Of a stretch of DNA of 64,000 nucleotides, positions 11,080 to 22,735 are shown one piece after another. A model generated the notes under the pieces. It was not told the DNA's origin and did not search any database. It saw nothing but the letters and a program-made list of their open reading frames with translations. The stretch's first letter is position 1, and the number at the start of each line of letters is the position of its first letter. The DNA is taken from assembly GCF_026212465.1 (NCBI RefSeq), contig NC_080059.1, positions 14,717,805-14,781,804 of the forward strand, given 5' to 3'. The position numbers and the translations under genes are program-made. The DNA comes from Amaranthus tricolor. Lineage: Eukaryota; Streptophyta; Magnoliopsida; Caryophyllales; Amaranthaceae.

Positions 11080-13487
11080 CAATAATCAATAATATAGTAA
11101 TAATAATTCTATATAAAAAATAAATTTTAGAAATTTAAAAATAAAAAAAATAAAAATAACTCTCCATTAACAAATAACTTCCCACTTCTTCCTCTAAATC
11201 TTATAACTAACCTTACTTACCTATTATAAATTAAACCAATTACCCTTAATTCATTCACATTATTACTCACACTTCCTTTTTCTCCTACAAACTACTTCCT
11301 CCATCTCCCATTTGTTTAAAATTCAGTCAAGAAAACGCAAGATTTCGATATTAAAGGTATGAATTTCATCATTTTGTTAGAGGTTTTTATATCCAAAACC
11401 TAAAAATTTATGCTAATTGAAAAATATCCATCTTTTATTTGATAAAAAAATATATTTCTGACCTTAGTTTTCTGACAATACGACGGTCACCGGAATACCA
11501 TCGGCGTGCGACGGCGGCCACCGGAGTCACCGCCGACCGGCACCTTCTCGTTCTTCCTTCTCCCTTTCTCCTTCTCTCCCTCACTTCTTTTCATTTCGTG
11601 GATTGGGGCTGTGTAACCCAATTCTATTTATTTTATTTATTTATTTTTCTTCTTTTCTTTTTTTTTTATATAAATCCTATTTAATTATTATTTAAACTTT
11701 ATCTTTTTCTTTTAAATCATTACTTCTACTCTTTAAAATTTTAAGTACATTTTGAAATTGTTTTTTTTAAATAAAATAAATTATGTATATATAACGAGAA
11801 TCTTTTAACTTATTTATTTTGAATGGGTTGATCGGGGTATTAAATTGAGATATATTATTTTCTCGTGTAGACAGCGGATTCGTAGACAGAGATTATTATG
11901 AGCGTACGTTGTCTAGGATCGCGTGACAAGGTAATTCTCAATGTCCATCTAATTAGGACTATCCCGTTAGTATTATGTGCTAAGTGATAATTGATGTGTT
12001 TAAATGAGTGCATGATTTGATATGACATTATTTTATATGATGTTATGCTTAATATATTCTCAAATTATATTTATTATTATTTTTGTCAAACTTGAATTTA
12101 TAATTACTATTTTTTTTTTTTGATAAAATTTATGTTATTATTTTGATAACGAAATTAGATACGGTTTAATTTGAAAGAGAAATACTTATAATGTTATTAT
12201 TTTGATGAAAGTTATATTATTATTTTAATAATGATTTTAAATGCGATTGAATTTGGGAGAAAAATTGTAACACCCCAGAATTTTCGACCCCTTAACGAAA
12301 CCGAAACCGTAAAGGACGGGAGGAAATTCGGGTGTTACATAAAAGAAAAGGAAAAGAATTTAGATAAACGTTAAATATTAACTTTACCAAGGTGAGTGGA
12401 AATTTTGGCAGCATCTGCCTTAAAACTGTGCGCCTTTATAGAAAAATAAAAGTTAATTTAGAAACTAATAAAGTAAAGGCACCAACGGCCTATCAAGGGT
12501 ATGTCACGGCGGAATGATTCGTCGCCGGCTTCTCAAATCAACATGCGAAGCATGGATCGTGGTTCCAGTGTTGACGTTTGCGTTTTAAAAAAACTTAATT
12601 CCTTAAAACCATACAGAGTTATAAACTACGCAGCATAAATACAAATATACGAGGGAGGATGCACGGCCTCATAAAAAAACATATACAACCAAAGTTTACA
12701 AAAGATAACAAAAGCTACAAAATCGAAAGATTGCGGTATGACACAGGTTATGCTTCGCCCTCATCACTCTCCCCAAATGCAATGCAATGCAAAAGAAGCT
12801 CCAGTACCAAAGGCCAATGTGTCAAAGCAGGACAATCATAGAAAGTCATCAACAATCAAACATAAACACACGTACACGTTAGTAACTAGCATCAAATATA
12901 ATAAGGCCAACTACTAGATAACATTATATAAAACAACATAAGATGATTTCATAAAATGCAAGCACAGATAGTAACCGTTTATCGGCCACTTATACTTCTT
13001 AATTTCATTACGTGCTTTCCAACCCGAACCATGTGTTCTTAGGTAGGATACAGGTCTTCACGCTCCTCTTTTCAAACATAAACTCTTGCAAAATACGTAT
13101 AGTTCAACTCGACCAAGGCATTAATAGAATACCTAACACATGACCTTATAGAGCTTGTCTATCTTAAGGTAAGCGTGATCATAGTCTGTAATACCCTTGA
13201 GGTAACTTAACGGCACACTTCTCACTAGCATAAAGTATTCTATCAATAAGTAAATGTTCTATCAATGAGTAAATATTCTATCAAAGAGTAAACGTTCTAT
13301 CAACATGTAAGCTTTCTACCAAAGAATGAACCTTCTATCATTAAATAACTTTCGATCAATGAATAAACTTTATATCAATGAATATTTCTATCAGTGGATC
13401 TTTTCTCTACTTCCTGGCATAGTGACACGGCCAAGGGCGTTATCGGCCACCCGGCGCCCATGGCAAAGTATGAGCTCATGCCCCCTC

Positions 13488-15669
13488 TGTAACAACCGTT
13501 TTTTTTAATAATAATAATAATAAATAAATAAATTTCAGAAAAAAAAATAATAAAAAAAAAAAGAAAACATAACTCCCCATCAACAATAACTTCCCACTCC
13601 TCCCTTTAAACCTTATAACTAACCTCACTTACCTCTTATAAATTTAACCAATTACCCTTAATTTCATTCACATTATTACTCACACTTCCTTCTTCTCCTA
13701 TAAATTACTTCCTCCATCTCCCATTTGCTTAAAATTCAGTCAAGAAAACGCAAGATTTTGATATTAAAGGTATGAAATTTCATCTCTTTATAATATTGTT
13801 CTACCAATTTCAATCCAAATTACACATTTTGCATTTGAAAAAAAAAATTAATTATGACCTTAGCTTTTCCGGCGATACGACGGTCACCGGGATAACACCG
13901 GCGTGCGACGGCGACCACCGGAGCCACCGCCGGCCGACACCTTCTCCTTCTTCCTTCTCCCTTTCTCCTTCTCTCTCCTCCTTCCCTTTCTTCTTTCTTT
14001 TTCGTGGGTTTCTGAAACTCACCCACTTTTCTTTTTTTTTTTTATATATATTATAATTATGATTATTATTATTATTATTATTATTTTTTTAACCCTTACA
14101 ATTTTAAATCTTATAATAAAATGAGTTAACTATGTTATTTAAAACCTTGCTCTTTTATACTACTCTTACAATTTTAAATTACATGTTTAAATTTATTCCT
14201 TTTTTTTAAATTAAAGTATATAAAATAAAAAGGAGTCTTTTAAATTATTTTTGAATGGGTTGATCGGGGTATTAAATTGAGATATATTATTTTCTCGTGT
14301 AGACAGCGGATTCGTAGACAGAGATTATTAGGAGCGTATGTTGTCTAGGATCGCGTGACAAGGTAATTCTCAATGTCCATCTAATTAGGACTATCCCGTT
14401 AGTATTATGTGCTAAGTGATAATTAATGTGTTTAAATGGGTGCATGATTTGATATGACATTATTTTGTATGATATTATGTTTATATATTCTCAAATTATA
14501 TTTACTATTATTTTTGTCAAACTTGAATTTATAATTTTTATTTCGATAAAATTTATATTATTATTTTGATAACGAAATTAGATACTATTTAAATTGGAAG
14601 AGAAATATTTGTGATATTAATTCCTATTGCCACCAATTGATGTTAGAATGGTGATTTGGAAAATGAGATTTCAGTTGGATAATTCCTGAGATATATATTT
14701 ATTAGGAAAAATTTATGATCCTAAAATAAAATAAATAATGTATGTTTGATTATATGTTTGCGTGATCGCGACTAATTATAAAAATCTATTAAATCACGTA
14801 AAGTGTAACTCGAGGGAAATGAAGCTCTTATATTTGTTGTGATCCAAGTATAAGGGTGATAAACAGGTTGCCCTGTTTGGTTAGTATAGCTGCCGACAGG
14901 TATTATTATTATTATTTCTGATACTTGATACGATGTTTGGTCTTCCTTCTATTTGTTGTGATCCAAGTAGAAGGGGTGTGCACACTAGGATTCCCTGAGA
15001 CTACTCTGCTGGCCTTGAATTATTTGGGGTGACGACCTCTTGATGAAGTAGGTATAGGGGTAAAGCCTCGGCCTACTGGCGTTCTCGTTCCCTCAAATTA
15101 AAAATTGATTATGTGTTTGTCATTATTAAATATCAAATTAACAAATTGGTTTATGTGATATTATATATATTGTTTTTCAAAATTGTTTTCTTTTAAACTC
15201 AGCTATGTATTATTTTCTAAAATTATTTTCAATTTAATTATATCTTATTTTCTTAAAATCATTTTCAAACTTAATCGTTTTACGGGATGGAGTTGGAATT
15301 ACTCAATTTCCTGATTTTGGGAGTTTTTCCCTTGTTTTTCTTGCATTCTTATGTTGCAGGTTATTGATTGCGTGGGAATCGTGGAGTGAGGATCACTTAG
15401 AAATATAGCTTTTACTAGAGTCGTATTTCAGTTAAAATTTTACCTTAAGTCGTTTAAATTTTATATGGACATAGATTGCGTTTCAGTCTTCTCTTATGTT
15501 GTAAGACCCTTTGTTGGATTTAAAGTTATTAAGTTATTTCTTAGTCGTTAAGCCTTACATTTATTTTATTAGAAATAGATGTGGCGGTAACACTCCCATG
15601 AGTAGGTTTTGGCTCATGTTTTTCATTAAAAGTGTCTTCAAAAGTCCGACCTATTCTAAGGGTGTTACA
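13488..15669 (+). mobile_element. Solo LTR 2 (same family as solo LTR 1)
   Basis: A 2182-bp unit TGTAACAACC...GGTGTTACA with perfect 5-bp duplication CCCTC (13483-13487 and 15670-15674). It aligns throughout with the LTRs at 29043-31280 and 37197-39415 (reverse strand). It contains a TATA-like CTATAAATTA at 13698-13707, a CpG-rich block at 13870-13935 and several splice-like signals (see findings). It is intact as an LTR, so it inserted after the 12266-17978 unit. Confidence 0.92.
13698..13707 (+). promoter_or_regulatory. TATA box of the Tekay-like LTR
   Basis: CTATAAATTA in solo LTR 2, preceded by pyrimidine-rich sequence and followed about 60-70 bases later by a donor-like AAAG|GTATG. The equivalent stretch in the other LTR copies is degraded or altered. 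Confidence 0.45.
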
Positions 15670-18600
15670 CCCTCCAGCTGACCCTCTCGGGTCCTAACTT
15701 CGGGAAAAACTAACACACTGGGGTACTAAACCAGTGAAGAGGTCACCATATTGGGGTTTGCAAGGCCCGCATGGTAACATCTCGGTCAAGGGGCGGTATC
15801 GTCCACCCGACGCCCAATGACCCAAGCATGCTCATACCCCCCTTACGGTGGTCCCGTCGAACCTCACCTAGGGGACTACTAAATCAACCGGACATAATCC
15901 AGTTGAGTCACACCAGCTAATCATAATCTAATACTTTATCAGATGGGAATAACTTCCACTTTCGACTATTAATGAGTGCCCGGGGATAGCAGCACGCCAA
16001 AACCTACTGAGCCACTCAACAAATATATGAAATTCACCTATAAAGGATTCATTCTAACTCCAATTAAGGCATAACCTAATTCTAAAATAAATAAGGGGGT
16101 GGTTCCCGCCTTCTATTAACACTCTCATTCTCTAAATTATTCTAAGCGCAAGGATTTCATAGTCGATAGCTCTTCATATAAAGTGTACTCACTAGTATCT
16201 CATAGTTTTGATGCAGTGCATATTATTACAATAAACAATAATGTCTTAAATAAAATTGCATATAAGGGTTCGTTACTGCGTGTACGTACCTGTAAGCGTC
16301 ACTGCACAATCAAAAGTCACAAAATCACCCGACTAAGGCTCTACTTTCCTCTTACAAGATGGACACCTATATAAGTTATGAGTAGAACTAATAAGTTCCC
16401 TTAAATACCTTGCCATACCAAACTAAATACCAAAGTAACCGCTATCACCCATTCAACATGAGTTTCCGATTACTCTAGCTCGCACACAACTCATTCAATA
16501 CAAGTCAAAATCATTAACTCAACATAACATAAGTCTTTCCATCAATTTAAAGTAGAAGTATGTGTGAATCGTTTCTTTACATTAACTAATTTTGAGCATA
16601 TCGGCTCGCGTTACCCAAATATAACTAATCACAACTAAATCTTACAATTTTAATATAATATTAAAATAACGATAAGGCAAATCTTAGAGTTATCGTATCG
16701 AGATATCATTTGTTACATTCTCTAAAGCTATTAAGAACTATAGTCAAAACAACACGACAATTAACTTTAGCAACCATCGACGATAAGCTGACATTATGCT
16801 CTTGGCTTACTAATATCATGTATCTATAACTTCAATAACAACGTAATAAGGGTATTTGTAATTCACAACAATCAAACCACAACAATTAGTAGCTATTATT
16901 CTTAATCAATCAAAATCACTTTCATAGTCAACTAACATCAACACCGTTACTAATTATTCAAAACAAAAACCAATCGACTAAATCTTAAAACAACTTTTAA
17001 AGTAATTTGATCAATCATCACAAAAATATAGTATAAAACACGCATCATTAGTAATTTCATCTTTAAATCCAAGTCCTAATCGTTTCGTGTTCAAAGATAA
17101 CATATTTAATTACTACCCATACTAAGATTCAAAGAAACTAATACAAAATCAACACACCACCCAAAATTTCAAATCACACTTCAAACCCTAAATCATAAAC
17201 ATGTTTAATTCATCAATCAAATTCTTACCCACCAAAAAGATCCAATGAAATTAATACAAAACCAACATTAAACTCAATATACTTAATAAAACTCCAATTA
17301 AGGCTAGAAAATTAATTAGAGAAATAAAGAGATGGCTTACTAAGATGAAACAAGAGAAGGGTGAAGAAGGGAGGAGTTGGTATGGTGGTGTTGTGCTGTT
17401 GCTGCCGGGAAAACCACCACGAAGGTGGTTGCCGCTGCTTGGAGACTCACGAGCTGCAGGGGGGAGGAAGAGAACAAAGCAGCCACTGCTGCTGGGTGCC
17501 GTGAGGGAGGAAAGCGCGCTGCTGCTACGGTGGCTGCTCACCGGTGGAGGAAGAATGTGGCTGTTGGTGGTGGTGTGCCGCAGTGGAGGGATGAGAGAAG
17601 GGAAGAGGAGAGGAGAGGGAAAGGTGAAGGCGTGTTTTGAGTGAGTGAGGGAAGGAGTAGTTACAACCCTAACCTGTCCTTTTATATTATTTACACACAT
17701 ATTTATTTATTTATTTACCTAGGTTCATTTTCTTACGAGGCCCAACCAAGAAACTCATCTTTGTATGCTCACACATTTTAAATAAAATAATTATTTTGAT
17801 TCGAACCCCTTTATAGCATCGTAATTGTTTTTTTTTTAATATAAATATATGTTAATTAAATTCGTATATGAAAGGAATTTATTAAAACTACTTCAAAAAT
17901 TAATTTAATATAATTATAAAATACTCGAAAGCTATTAAAATATTAATTAATGACATCAGAAAATCCCAGTGTGTTACAAAAATATTATGATATTAATATT
18001 GCAATTGAATATTCTTGAGATATATTTTTCTTGGGAAAACCTATGATCATAAAATAAAATGTATAATGTATGTTTGATTATATGTTTGTGTGCACGCGAC
18101 TAATTATTAAAATAAATTAAATCACGTAAAGTGTAACACGAGGGAAATGAAGCTCTTATATTTGTTGTGATCCAAGTATAAGGGTGATGAACAGGTTGTC
18201 TTGTTTGGTTAGTATAGCTGCCGACATGTATTATTATTTCTGATACTTGATACGATGTTTGATCTTCCTTCTATTTGTTGTGATCCAAGTAGAAGGGGTG
18301 TGCACACTAGGGTTCCCTGAAATTACTCTGCTGGCCTTGAATTATTTGGGGTGACGACCTCTTGATGAAGTAGGTATAGAGGTAAAGCCTCGGCCTACTG
18401 GCGTTCTCGTTCCCTCAAATTAAAAATTGATTATGTGTTTGTCATTATTAAATATCAAATTAATAAATTGGTTTATGTGATATTATATATATTGTTTTCA
18501 CAAAATATTTTTTTTTAACTCAGCTATATATTATTTTTTTTAATTATTCCAATTTGATTATATTTTATTTTCTTAAATCATTTTCAAACTTAATCGTTTT

Positions 18601-18972
18601 ACGGGATGGAGTTGGAATTACTCGATTTTCTGATTTTGGGAGTTTTTCCCTTGTTTTTTCTTGCATTCTTATGTTGCAGGTTATTGAGGATCACTTAGAA
18701 ACATAGCTTTTATTAGAGTCGTATTTCAGTTTAAATTTTTCTTTAAGTTGTTTAAATTTTATATGGACATAGATTGCGTTTCAGTCTTCTCTTATGTTGT
18801 AACACCCTTTGTTGGATTTAAAATTATTAAGTTATTTTTTAGTCATTAAGCCTTACATTTATTTTATTAGAAATAGATGTGGCGGTAACACTCCCATGAG
18901 TAGGTTTTGGTTCATCTTTTTCATTAAAGGTGTTTTCAAAAGTTCGACCTATTTTGAGGGTGTTACTGTTGG

Positions 18973-19270
18973 TGATAGCTGGGCCATGTTGAAAAAATGC
19001 TACTTTGACCCAACTAAGTTCTACAATGTTAGGGTCTCAAGTTCTGTAACAAATCTTTGAAGAATTTATTACAAGTGTATTTCGTGCCAAGAATTTGAAT
19101 GGGCTTATTATGCAGATTTGAAGGAAAATCTTGATGAAGTTGCAATTCCAGAGGTCTAGGGGGTTGCTCCTGTGATGTTGAATGGGGAAGAATTTGCTGA
19201 ACTCAAGGCTACTGGTTTAGGGTTGTCTAAGAAGATTGATAGCTTAATGAAGTTTATTGTTTTATGAAAT
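18973..19270 (+). pseudogene. Possible gene remnant split by solo LTR 1
   Basis: Across the GTTGG insertion site, the left flank (about 10930-11021) and right flank form one reading frame with a few stops. The left part reads RPSRTPNVNF. The right part includes FYNVRVSSS and YYKCISCQEFEWAYYADLKE, a faint resemblance to GRF-type zinc-finger proteins (FYxC...FEWxD). The frame closes near 19267. The assignment is weak; only the continuity across the insertion and the Cys/aromatic pattern support it. Confidence 0.25.
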
Positions 19271-21713
19271 TTGTTGTACTGTTTTACCTAATGTTGTTGG
19301 TTTTTGCCATTCTAAAGATAAGGCTAGCAAATATGTTTAGGGTTAATGTTGGTGGTAAGTTTAGTAAATAGGTATTAATGTTAGTGTTGGTGGTAAGGTT
19401 AGGAATTTTTTTATTCTGTAAGTATATCATTGTGAACTTCATCATTTGAAGCAATGAAAAGATACTATCAATATCCATTAGCATTCTACTCTCTTTATGT
19501 ATGTATGTAAACAGCTGCTTTGTACAAAACCATTCCAAATTCACTGTAAACCATTCTATGATGTTATTTGTCATACAAAATAGGATGCATTATAAAACAA
19601 ACTTCAAACATTGTGTACAAAATAGGATGCATTACAAAGCAAACTTCAAATATATAAAGAACTGGTGTTCATTCCAAAATAGGATGCTTTATAATACAAG
19701 ACTTCTAAAGACATCTTTAACAGCTAAAAACATACATGCTAAGATGCCATCTAATATAATGTACTTAACAACTCCAAAACAATAGCATGAATCATCCATT
19801 TAAATACATACATCCTTCACCTTGCCTTGCCCTTCCTTGATGCCTTGCCCTTCCTAGCATAATTTATCCATCTTTGATGATAAAATTAATCATCATAAAA
19901 TCATGGTAAGTTACTTATACTTCCAACCATCAAATTTATTTGATAAATAAAATGGATTATCATCATTTACACCAAATGATAAACAAGACCAAATAACCAA
20001 GATCACTTACTTTACCAATTTCCATGGATATAAAAACTTACTTAAACATGTAACATATTATACTTCTCTATTATCATAAAATTAATAAACATGAATTTAA
20101 CATAGATAACTTAATAAATTTTACTTAATGTAAATAGTAGTAAAGATGTTACTTGACTTGTAGATTTTATCAACTCTTACACACTTGACAAATATCATCT
20201 CTACCAAGTAACTTTGTCCATCTTTCTTACATGATTTGATCAAAACAAAAAACAACGCAACCCTCCATGAACAAACGCATCATTTCATGAATCAACGTGT
20301 CCTTTTATCAAAGCAACACATTCTTTTTATCGAACCAATGCACCCTTTCAAAATTCTCTACGATTATCTCATCACCCGATCATGGTGTAATTTTCTTATA
20401 AGCAAACTTTAAAACTTCCCCAACAAATTTGTCAATTTTGACAAAGTTTGTGGTTAAAACTTTGAGACTTGCCATACTTATTTTAGAAATATGATGTTTT
20501 AGATTGTTGTAAATGTAACTTTAATTTTATTAAGCAAACATATAAAATAAAGTTACATAAACTTAGTAAGTTACAAAACATATGACAAGTTCAAACCTTT
20601 GCTTAACATACACCAAATGTGAACTTCATCATCAGGAATACCATATATTGAACATAGTAACGAGAAGATTTTGTATGTGAACTTCATATTAATTCTAGGC
20701 GAGATGCTCTTTCCTAAAACATCATTTCTTCCCTACTACGGTGCTTGGGAATATAAACCGGAAATATGTTCTGAGATACAAAGAATTACACTAAATTCCT
20801 AGTACAAGGAAATTAGAACGACATGAGTAAACTTAAGTGGAAGAAGAAAATGGAAATTTACAATCGAGGATTGCAAGTTCTCTATGTAAATTGCTAGAGA
20901 GGATAAGAAATTCAGAAATTACATGTATGTCTCATGTAAATCTCATATTAGAAATAACTTACACGTGCCTTCTATATTTATAGAAGAGTTTACAACCATT
21001 CATGAAGTAATATGTCACTTTATAAACCGCAACATCGATTCACGAATCAATGTCGATCATAAATCAATACATCCCAATACATTCACCGAATAAAACAAAC
21101 ATTGCAAAAACCAGCGCCAAAGTAGCAAGCCGCGACCTGGCCAACTCGCGAGCCGTGACCTGTGCTTATACCAAAACAGAAAATTTTGCAATCTTCGGAT
21201 ATTTTCAATTAATTATTAATTTAATTAATTTATTTGATTGAATTAATTTATTATTTTCGATAACCATTATACGCTCTAAATGACAACACGAGGTAGTGAT
21301 CAACGTACCCAACTATTATGTAGTATCGATCCAGTCTCGACGAGGTTTCAATTTCTTGAGACATCATTGATGTATTCTCAACCGTTCAAAATATAAAACC
21401 ACCTATAAAGCTTTCTTGTAACTATTCTGTAATTTTGAGATTCAATAAGTTCTATATTACGAATAAAATCTTCCTATATTCAAATCAATCTCAATTATAG
21501 TGAGATACAAACCTTTGTAATCCTTTTTCGTAATAAAGATTTGAGTAAAAAAATCAATCTTTTCAGTTATAGTAAGCCGACAAGCTTAGTCAATACGATT
21601 TTTCAATGAGATCGAAGTATTCAATGTAAACATATTTGTGCTTGACAGTAACTAACAATAGATTTGACTTAGCTAGCTAATGATCTTTGGTAAACAACAA
21701 CTTTTTATTCAAA
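19271..21713. other. Intergenic, no gene seen
   Basis: AT-rich sequence. Three diverged copies of a CAAAATAGGATGCATTA-like motif recur at 19576-19690. A minus-strand CTATAAATA-type box near 20970 with leader-like sequence could belong to a decayed LTR, but no ends were found. No coding frame is supportable. Confidence 0.4.
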
Positions 21714-21718
21714 ATTTA

Positions 21719-21807
21719 ATACAACTATTCCCAATCTATGGCCAAATTAAAAAAAAATTCCCACTTTCCTTAAAATGGGAAAGTATTTCCAAGTTTACCG
21801 TCCACGT
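21719..21807 (+). repeat. Left terminal inverted repeat of the PMD element
   Basis: Matches the reverse complement of 25523-25610: CCCA, a poly-A run, TTCCCACTTT, GGGAAAGTATTTCC and ACCGTCCACGT occur in the same order and spacing. The outer 20 bases are more diverged than the inner 60, so the exact terminus is uncertain by several bases. Confidence 0.75.
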
Positions 21808-21840
21808 AGGATTGCTTTGAGAAAATTTTTTTTTTTAATG

Positions 21841-21984
21841 AAACCGCTACATGAAATGGCGGTTTTATTCAGGCATTTAAAGTAAAACGCCATCTGAGAT
21901 GGCGGTTTGGTTAAGGTAAATTTTTTTTTTTAAAAAAAAAAAAAAGTAAAGTGGAGTAAACCGCCACTTGATTTGGCGGTTTGG
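21841..21984. repeat. Left cluster of three 25-bp palindromes
   Basis: Three units lie at about 21841-21865, 21884-21907 and 21958-21982. Each has arms of the AAACCGCCA / TGGCGGTTT type around a 5-7 base centre (for example CTTGATT), with one or two arm mismatches. They sit between the left TIR and the PMD gene's leader and mirror the four units on the right side. Confidence 0.85.
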
Positions 21985-22735
21985 TATTAGTACAAATCTC
22001 GATAATGTCGTGAGATGTTGTTCACTGCATTCCATTTTGCTCTTCATTCAACTTGCTGCCGGTTTTGCTAAAAAAAAAAAAAATTCTTCACTCTCATTTA
22101 CTTCAAATTTACAATTCCTCTCATTCAACTAAGCTAATCAACTACATTCCCATCTTCTCCTTGTGTACTAGTTCATTTTCATCCTCATTTAAGGTATGAA
22201 TAAAACCCTAATTTTTATTCAATATGCAAATTGTTTTTTTTGTTCATTATTGTTTGAATTGAAGTTATAAAAACGTTAATTGTTTGTTACATTCTATTGT
22301 TTTCATAATTTAAGCTTACGTTTTACACATTTGTAGTTGAATTTTAGGATTTGTTTTGTATGCATATAAAGTGTTTGATGAAATGCTTCAATGAAAGTTT
22401 ATTACTTTGTAGGGTTAGTTTAATGGTTTTTGTATATATTCATGGTATTTTTAGCTTTTATATTTGAAATGAACCTTATAATAAGTGTTCTAATACCTTA
22501 GTATCACAAATTCTTGTATTCAAATTTACACTTCCCGTTATAGTGTATTGGGGTGAGGAAGTCATGATATTGGTTGCAAATTGGTAGCAAATTGGTGGAG
22601 ATATCACATGAAAGATCATTATCCCATTGAAAAACATGTTGAATTGGTTGCAAATTTGGATAATGCGAGGGAAGTCATGATATTTTTTATGATTTTTATA
22701 ACACTTATGGCGATGAAAAACACGTAACAGCGATC

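Larger units (their letters stand above)
12266..17978 (-). mobile_element. 3.5-kb LTR-like unit (second family) inserted in solo LTR 1
   Basis: It begins TGTAACACCCC and ends CAGTGTGTTACA, flanked by the perfect 5-bp duplication AAAAT (12261-12265 and 17979-17983). Removing the nested solo LTR 2 leaves about 3.5 kb with no gag or pol frames. TG...CA ends, 5-bp TSD and non-coding content fit a very long solo LTR. A minus-strand promoter and CT/GC-rich leader around 17690-17340 suggest the LTR reads on the minus strand. A non-autonomous terminal-repeat element cannot be excluded. The first 74 bp themselves start TGTAACACC and end GGGTGTTACA. Confidence 0.75.
11022..18967 (+). mobile_element. 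Solo LTR 1 (Tekay-like family), interrupted by nested insertions
   Basis: The LTR starts TGTAACATCC at 11022 and ends GGTGTTACT at 18967 (final A changed to T), flanked by a perfect 5-bp duplication GTTGG (11017-11021 and 18968-18972). Without the insertion at 12266-17978 and its TSD copy it is about 2.2 kb and matches the three other copies of this LTR here (13488-15669; reverse strand at 29043-31280 and 37197-39415). No internal region accompanies it, so it is a solo LTR left by LTR-LTR recombination. Confidence 0.9.

Noticed and set aside
11041..11080. AAT repeat as a distinct regulatory element
   Set aside because: Simple microsatellite expansion at the edge of solo LTR 1; length varies between LTR copies.
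13772..14124. Pro/Arg/Ser-rich small frames repeated in every Tekay-type LTR (also at 11439, 30559, 30636, 38698 and 38807)
   Set aside because: They arise from a CpG-rich plus CT-rich LTR stretch; frames differ between copies through indels, so coding is not supported.
17251..17700. 149-aa minus frame and overlapping 99-aa plus frame
   Set aside because: Low-complexity CT/GC-rich leader-like sequence of the 3.5-kb LTR-like unit; frames on both strands, no domain.
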